In this document: in pieces, positions 61,895 through 64,000 of the stretch | Layout of the letters: each line of letters opens with the position of its first letter | How positions within the stretch are numbered: position 1 is the stretch's first letter | NCBI GenBank assembly: GCA_013388855.1 | Contig: JACAEM010000011.1 | Coordinates: 1-64,000, forward strand | Direction: 5' to 3' | DNA: 64,000 nucleotides | Origin: Chloroflexota bacterium | GTDB taxonomy: Bacteria > Chloroflexota > Anaerolineae > Anaerolineales > Villigracilaceae | The notes under the pieces: generated by a model | The model's database searches: none | What the model was told of the DNA's origin: nothing | What the model saw: the letters and a program-made list of their open reading frames with translations, nothing else | Made by a program: the position numbers and the translations under genes

Positions 61895-62353
61895 TTACAA
61901 AATCGACATCCCAAACAACGTCACATTGAATCCCAACAAATACCCCGCCGCGACCAATAAGGTATTCCACACATACGCCCCGCTGAATGCCGCACCCAGG
62001 TATAAACCGAAATTCATACGTGTCATCCCCGCCGGCACGCTGATCAGTGTCCGCACGCCGGGTAGGACGCGCCCAAATATCACCAATCTCACACCCCAAC
62101 GCGTGAACAATGTCTCGGCGCGCTCAAAATGACGCATATCCACGCGCAGCCAGCGCGAGAAACGTTCCACGAGGGCGCGTCCACCGATCCGCGCCAGCCA
62201 GTAAGTGACGATCTCACTCACTACCGAACTGACCGCGATCAACAATCCGGTCATTAACACGAACAGGATGGGCTTGCCCATCACAAACGCCCGCAACCCC
62301 TCCCACACAATTTCCAACTGATCAAACAACATTACCTCAACTTGCTGCTTCAT
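61895..62353 (-). CDS. DedA/VTT-family membrane protein, possibly N-terminally shortened
   Basis: 152 residues from the ATG at 62351-62353. The DedA block is clear: EIVTYWLARIGGRALVERF, then VIFGRVLPGVRTLISVPAGMTRMNFGLYLGAAFSGAYVWN. The N-terminal re-entrant PGE-type motif expected before the first TM helix is missing, and no good ribosome binding site supports any start. DedA proteins are undecaprenyl-phosphate or phospholipid transporters. It could be a shortened but functional form or a truncated gene. Confidence 0.65.
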   Translation of the reverse strand: MKQQVEVMLFDQLEIVWEGLRAFVMGKPILFVLMTGLLIAVSSVVSEIVTYWLARIGGRALVERFSRWLRVDMRHFERAETLFTRWGVRLVIFGRVLPGVRTLISVPAGMTRMNFGLYLGAAFSGAYVWNTLLVAAGYLLGFNVTLFGMSIL

Positions 62354-62443
62354 TCGGATAACACACCTGAATTGCATCTGCAAACCCAAGCAGATTTGGC
62401 TGAAATAGTTTAGCATTGTAGCTGTGGTAAATTAGACAGGGAT

Positions 62444-62598
62444 TAGAGCCTGTTATGAACTACGATTTGCGTAGATTCTTATCGCTGTTTTCGAGCAAAA
62501 TAGTTCGTTTGTTGCAAGTTTTACAGGCTTTCATAGTCACTTTGGGCGAATTTTTGAACAGAATTCAAGCATTTTACCAAAGTGCATAACAGGCTCTA
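62444..62598. mobile_element. MITE-like element with 14-bp terminal inverted repeats
   Basis: TAGAGCCTGTTATG (62444-62457) is the exact reverse complement of CATAACAGGCTCTA (62585-62598). The 155-bp interior is non-coding and AT-rich. GGGA occurs next to both ends, as a possible short target duplication (offset by one base on the left). The termini resemble IS5-group ends that start with GAGCCTGT. No transposase is present, so it would have been mobilised in trans. Confidence 0.65.
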
Positions 62599-62605
62599 GG
62601 GAAGC

Positions 62606-62640
62606 AGAAAACCCGGCGTAATTCGCTTGACGCCGGGCCT
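62606..62640 (-). terminator. Intrinsic terminator of the amino-acid ABC operon
   Basis: CCCGGCGT (62612-62619) pairs with ACGCCGGG (62630-62637). On the minus strand the stem is followed by TTTTCTGCTT. It lies ~20 bases after the ATPase stop codon. Confidence 0.85.
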
Positions 62641-62658
62641 TGCCACGATCTTAAGCAC

Positions 62659-63402
62659 CTAATGCCTCAAAATTTGAGACAAAAATAATTTCGTCCGGTC
62701 ACTTTGGGGATTGTTGAAGATTTGTTCCGGCGTACCTTGCTCCACAATCTCGCCTTTGTCAAAAAAGACCATACGGTCCGCCACGGCGCGGGCGAAACCC
62801 ATTTCGTGCGTCACTGCCAGAATGGTCATACCGGACTTCGCCAATTCGATCATCACGTCCAGCACTTCCTTGATCATCTCCGGGTCGAGAGCGGATGTCG
62901 GTTCGTCGAACAGCATGATCTTGGGCTGCATTGCCAGCGAACGGGCAATGGCGACGCGTTGCTGCTGCCCACCCGAGAGTTGACCGGGGTACTTGTGCGC
63001 CTGTTCCGGGATACCCACGCGTTCCAACAGCTGCATGGCGATCTCCTCCGCCTTTTCTTTTTTCCACTTCCGCACCTGAATCGGCGCCAGCACGATATTC
63101 TGCATCACCGTCAGATGCGGGAACAGGTTGAACTGCTGAAAGACCATCCCCGTCTCACTGCGGATCTGCTCGATGTTGCGCACGTCATGACTCAGTTCGA
63201 TGCCATCCACAATGATTGTGCCGCGCTGATGCTCCTCGAGGCGGTTCAATGTGCGGATGAACGTTGATTTCCCCGACCCTGATGGACCGAAGATGACAAT
63301 TACCTCCCGCCGTTTCACTTCCATGTTAATGCCCTTCAAAGCATGGAAGTTCCCATACCACTTATGCACATCCTGCACTTTGATGATTGGTTCGTCTGCC
63401 AT
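62659..63402 (-). CDS. Polar amino-acid ABC transporter ATPase
   Basis: 247 residues. All ABC motifs are canonical: Walker [11 protein letters not shown]-loop in [12 protein letters not shown], signature LSGGQQQR, Walker [12 protein letters not shown] and H-loop [26 protein letters not shown]. The sequence is of the GlnQ/AapP type that imports glutamine, glutamate or other polar amino acids. It follows the permease gene by 19 bases and ends at a strong terminator. Confidence 0.95.
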   Translation of the reverse strand: MADEPIIKVQDVHKWYGNFHALKGINMEVKRREVIVIFGPSGSGKSTFIRTLNRLEEHQRGTIIVDGIELSHDVRNIEQIRSETGMVFQQFNLFPHLTVMQNIVLAPIQVRKWKKEKAEEIAMQLLERVGIPEQAHKYPGQLSGGQQQRVAIARSLAMQPKIMLFDEPTSALDPEMIKEVLDVMIELAKSGMTILAVTHEMGFARAVADRMVFFDKGEIVEQGTPEQIFNNPQSDRTKLFLSQILRH

Positions 63403-63421
63403 GATACAAATCCTCTACAAT

Positions 63422-64000
63422 CTATCGTTTTCCTACACCGAGACGCTCTTCCAATTGCTGGCTCAGATACGACATGCCATAACTCAACACCCAGAAGATC
63501 AGGGAGATGAAAGCATACACTTCACGCTGCAACCCGAGAAACTCCGGCTGCGCCAACACGGTCTTGGCAATGCCTACCAGATCAAGCAAGCCGACGATTG
63601 CCACAAGCGATGTATCCTTGAACACTGCGATAAATTGCCCCACCAATATCGGGATAATCAAGCGCAACGCCTGTGGCAGGATGACAAATGTCATGGTCTG
63701 AAAGCCGTTCAAGCCCAACGCATGCGCGGCTTCAAACTGGCCGCGCGGAATTGCCTGCAAGCCGCCGCGCACGTTCTCCGCCAGGTACGCCGCGCTGAAG
63801 AGCGTAATCCCCACCATCGCACGGACGACGCGGTCCACGGTCCAACCGGTGGGCAGGAAAAGCGGAAGCATCAACTGCGCCATGAACAGGATTGTGATCA
63901 ACGGCACACCGCGCACGATCTCGATGTAGCCCACACTGAACCAGCGGATAATCGGCAATTCCGAACGCCGCCCTAACGCCAGCAACACACCAATGGGAAA
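63422..64000 (-). CDS. Polar amino-acid ABC transporter permease (partial, N-terminus off the right edge)
   Basis: At least 192 residues, open to the window edge. It carries the HisM/GlnP-type permease core: EIVRGVPLITILF near the left end, AYLAENVRGGLQAIPRGQFEAAHALGLNGFQTMTFVILPQALRLIIP with the EAA loop, and FKDTSLVAIVGLLDL. It forms the channel served by the ATPase downstream. Confidence 0.93.
   Translation of the reverse strand, partial: FPIGVLLALGRRSELPIIRWFSVGYIEIVRGVPLITILFMAQLMLPLFLPTGWTVDRVVRAMVGITLFSAAYLAENVRGGLQAIPRGQFEAAHALGLNGFQTMTFVILPQALRLIIPILVGQFIAVFKDTSLVAIVGLLDLVGIAKTVLAQPEFLGLQREVYAFISLIFWVLSYGMSYLSQQLEERLGVGKR

Noticed and set aside
62444-62598. Small RNA gene between DedA and the ABC operon
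   Set aside because: The perfect terminal inverted repeats explain the sequence better as a MITE-like element; no promoter or terminator pair was seen inside.

Overview
The window looks like a chromosomal segment of an uncultured Chloroflexota bacterium, most likely Anaerolineae. This is an inference from content: a HhH-bearing radical SAM protein with a CERDCYYC cluster motif, an Agl23-like membrane transferase fused to an NHL propeller, a cytochrome c/b6 fusion with Rieske protein, type 2 IPP isomerase, an MttB-family methyltransferase beside an AOR-family oxidoreductase, and GC-rich genes with many small palindromic repeats. One tRNA-Leu(UAG) is present. There is no rRNA, CRISPR array or intact transposase.

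Layout. 1-3353 (minus): a partial CHAT protease-NTPase-TPR protein with a zinc-ribbon protein and a small membrane protein, a possible defence or signalling operon. 3.5-9.1 kb: radical SAM/HhH protein (apparently frameshifted), LuxR-type regulator, HtrA-like protease, SET-domain protein and unknown genes. 9.2-12.3 kb (minus): respiratory operon of a cytochrome c-b fusion, Rieske protein and diheme cytochrome c. 12.9-18.2 kb (plus): tRNA-Leu, tig, clpP, DUF1028, HAD phosphatase, rlmN. 18.3-23.4 kb: ECF sigma/anti-sigma pair and the 1233-aa Agl23-NHL protein. 23.4-32.4 kb: FNT channel with a stand-alone RAM-domain protein, CAP/LysM protein, RluE-like pseudouridine synthase, a 1305-aa cyclase-STAND-TPR regulator, SpoU-family methyltransferase and an M23 peptidase.

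32.4-42 kb (minus) is an accessory island built on a decaying type I restriction-modification locus. hsdR is reduced to its two ends, hsdM carries an in-frame TAG, hsdS is intact, a membrane/TPR gene sits between hsdM and hsdS, and a DUF559 nuclease gene follows hsdS. Between the hsdR remnant and hsdM lies a tight, AT-rich five-gene cassette: membrane protein, Nudix, unknown 500-aa protein, Nudix, DUF4177-like protein. This is the strongest candidate for an undescribed system in the window.

42.2-64 kb is mostly metabolic: YgjV/GNAT fusion, GlcD-like FAD/Fe-S oxidoreductase, a PanB homologue with an unknown partner, a peptide-binding lipoprotein, a heterodimeric ABC exporter running into AOR- and MttB-family genes, a degenerate SpoU paralogue, sucCD, ACP, fni, a DedA-like protein, a MITE-like element and an amino-acid ABC transporter cut by the right edge.

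Three themes recur. Palindromic GC-rich repeats are inserted in frame inside genes. Reading frames break at A8/A9 tracts in accessory genes, which could be biological slippage or assembly indels. Several genes have a -10 box only 6-7 bases before the ATG, which suggests leaderless transcripts.
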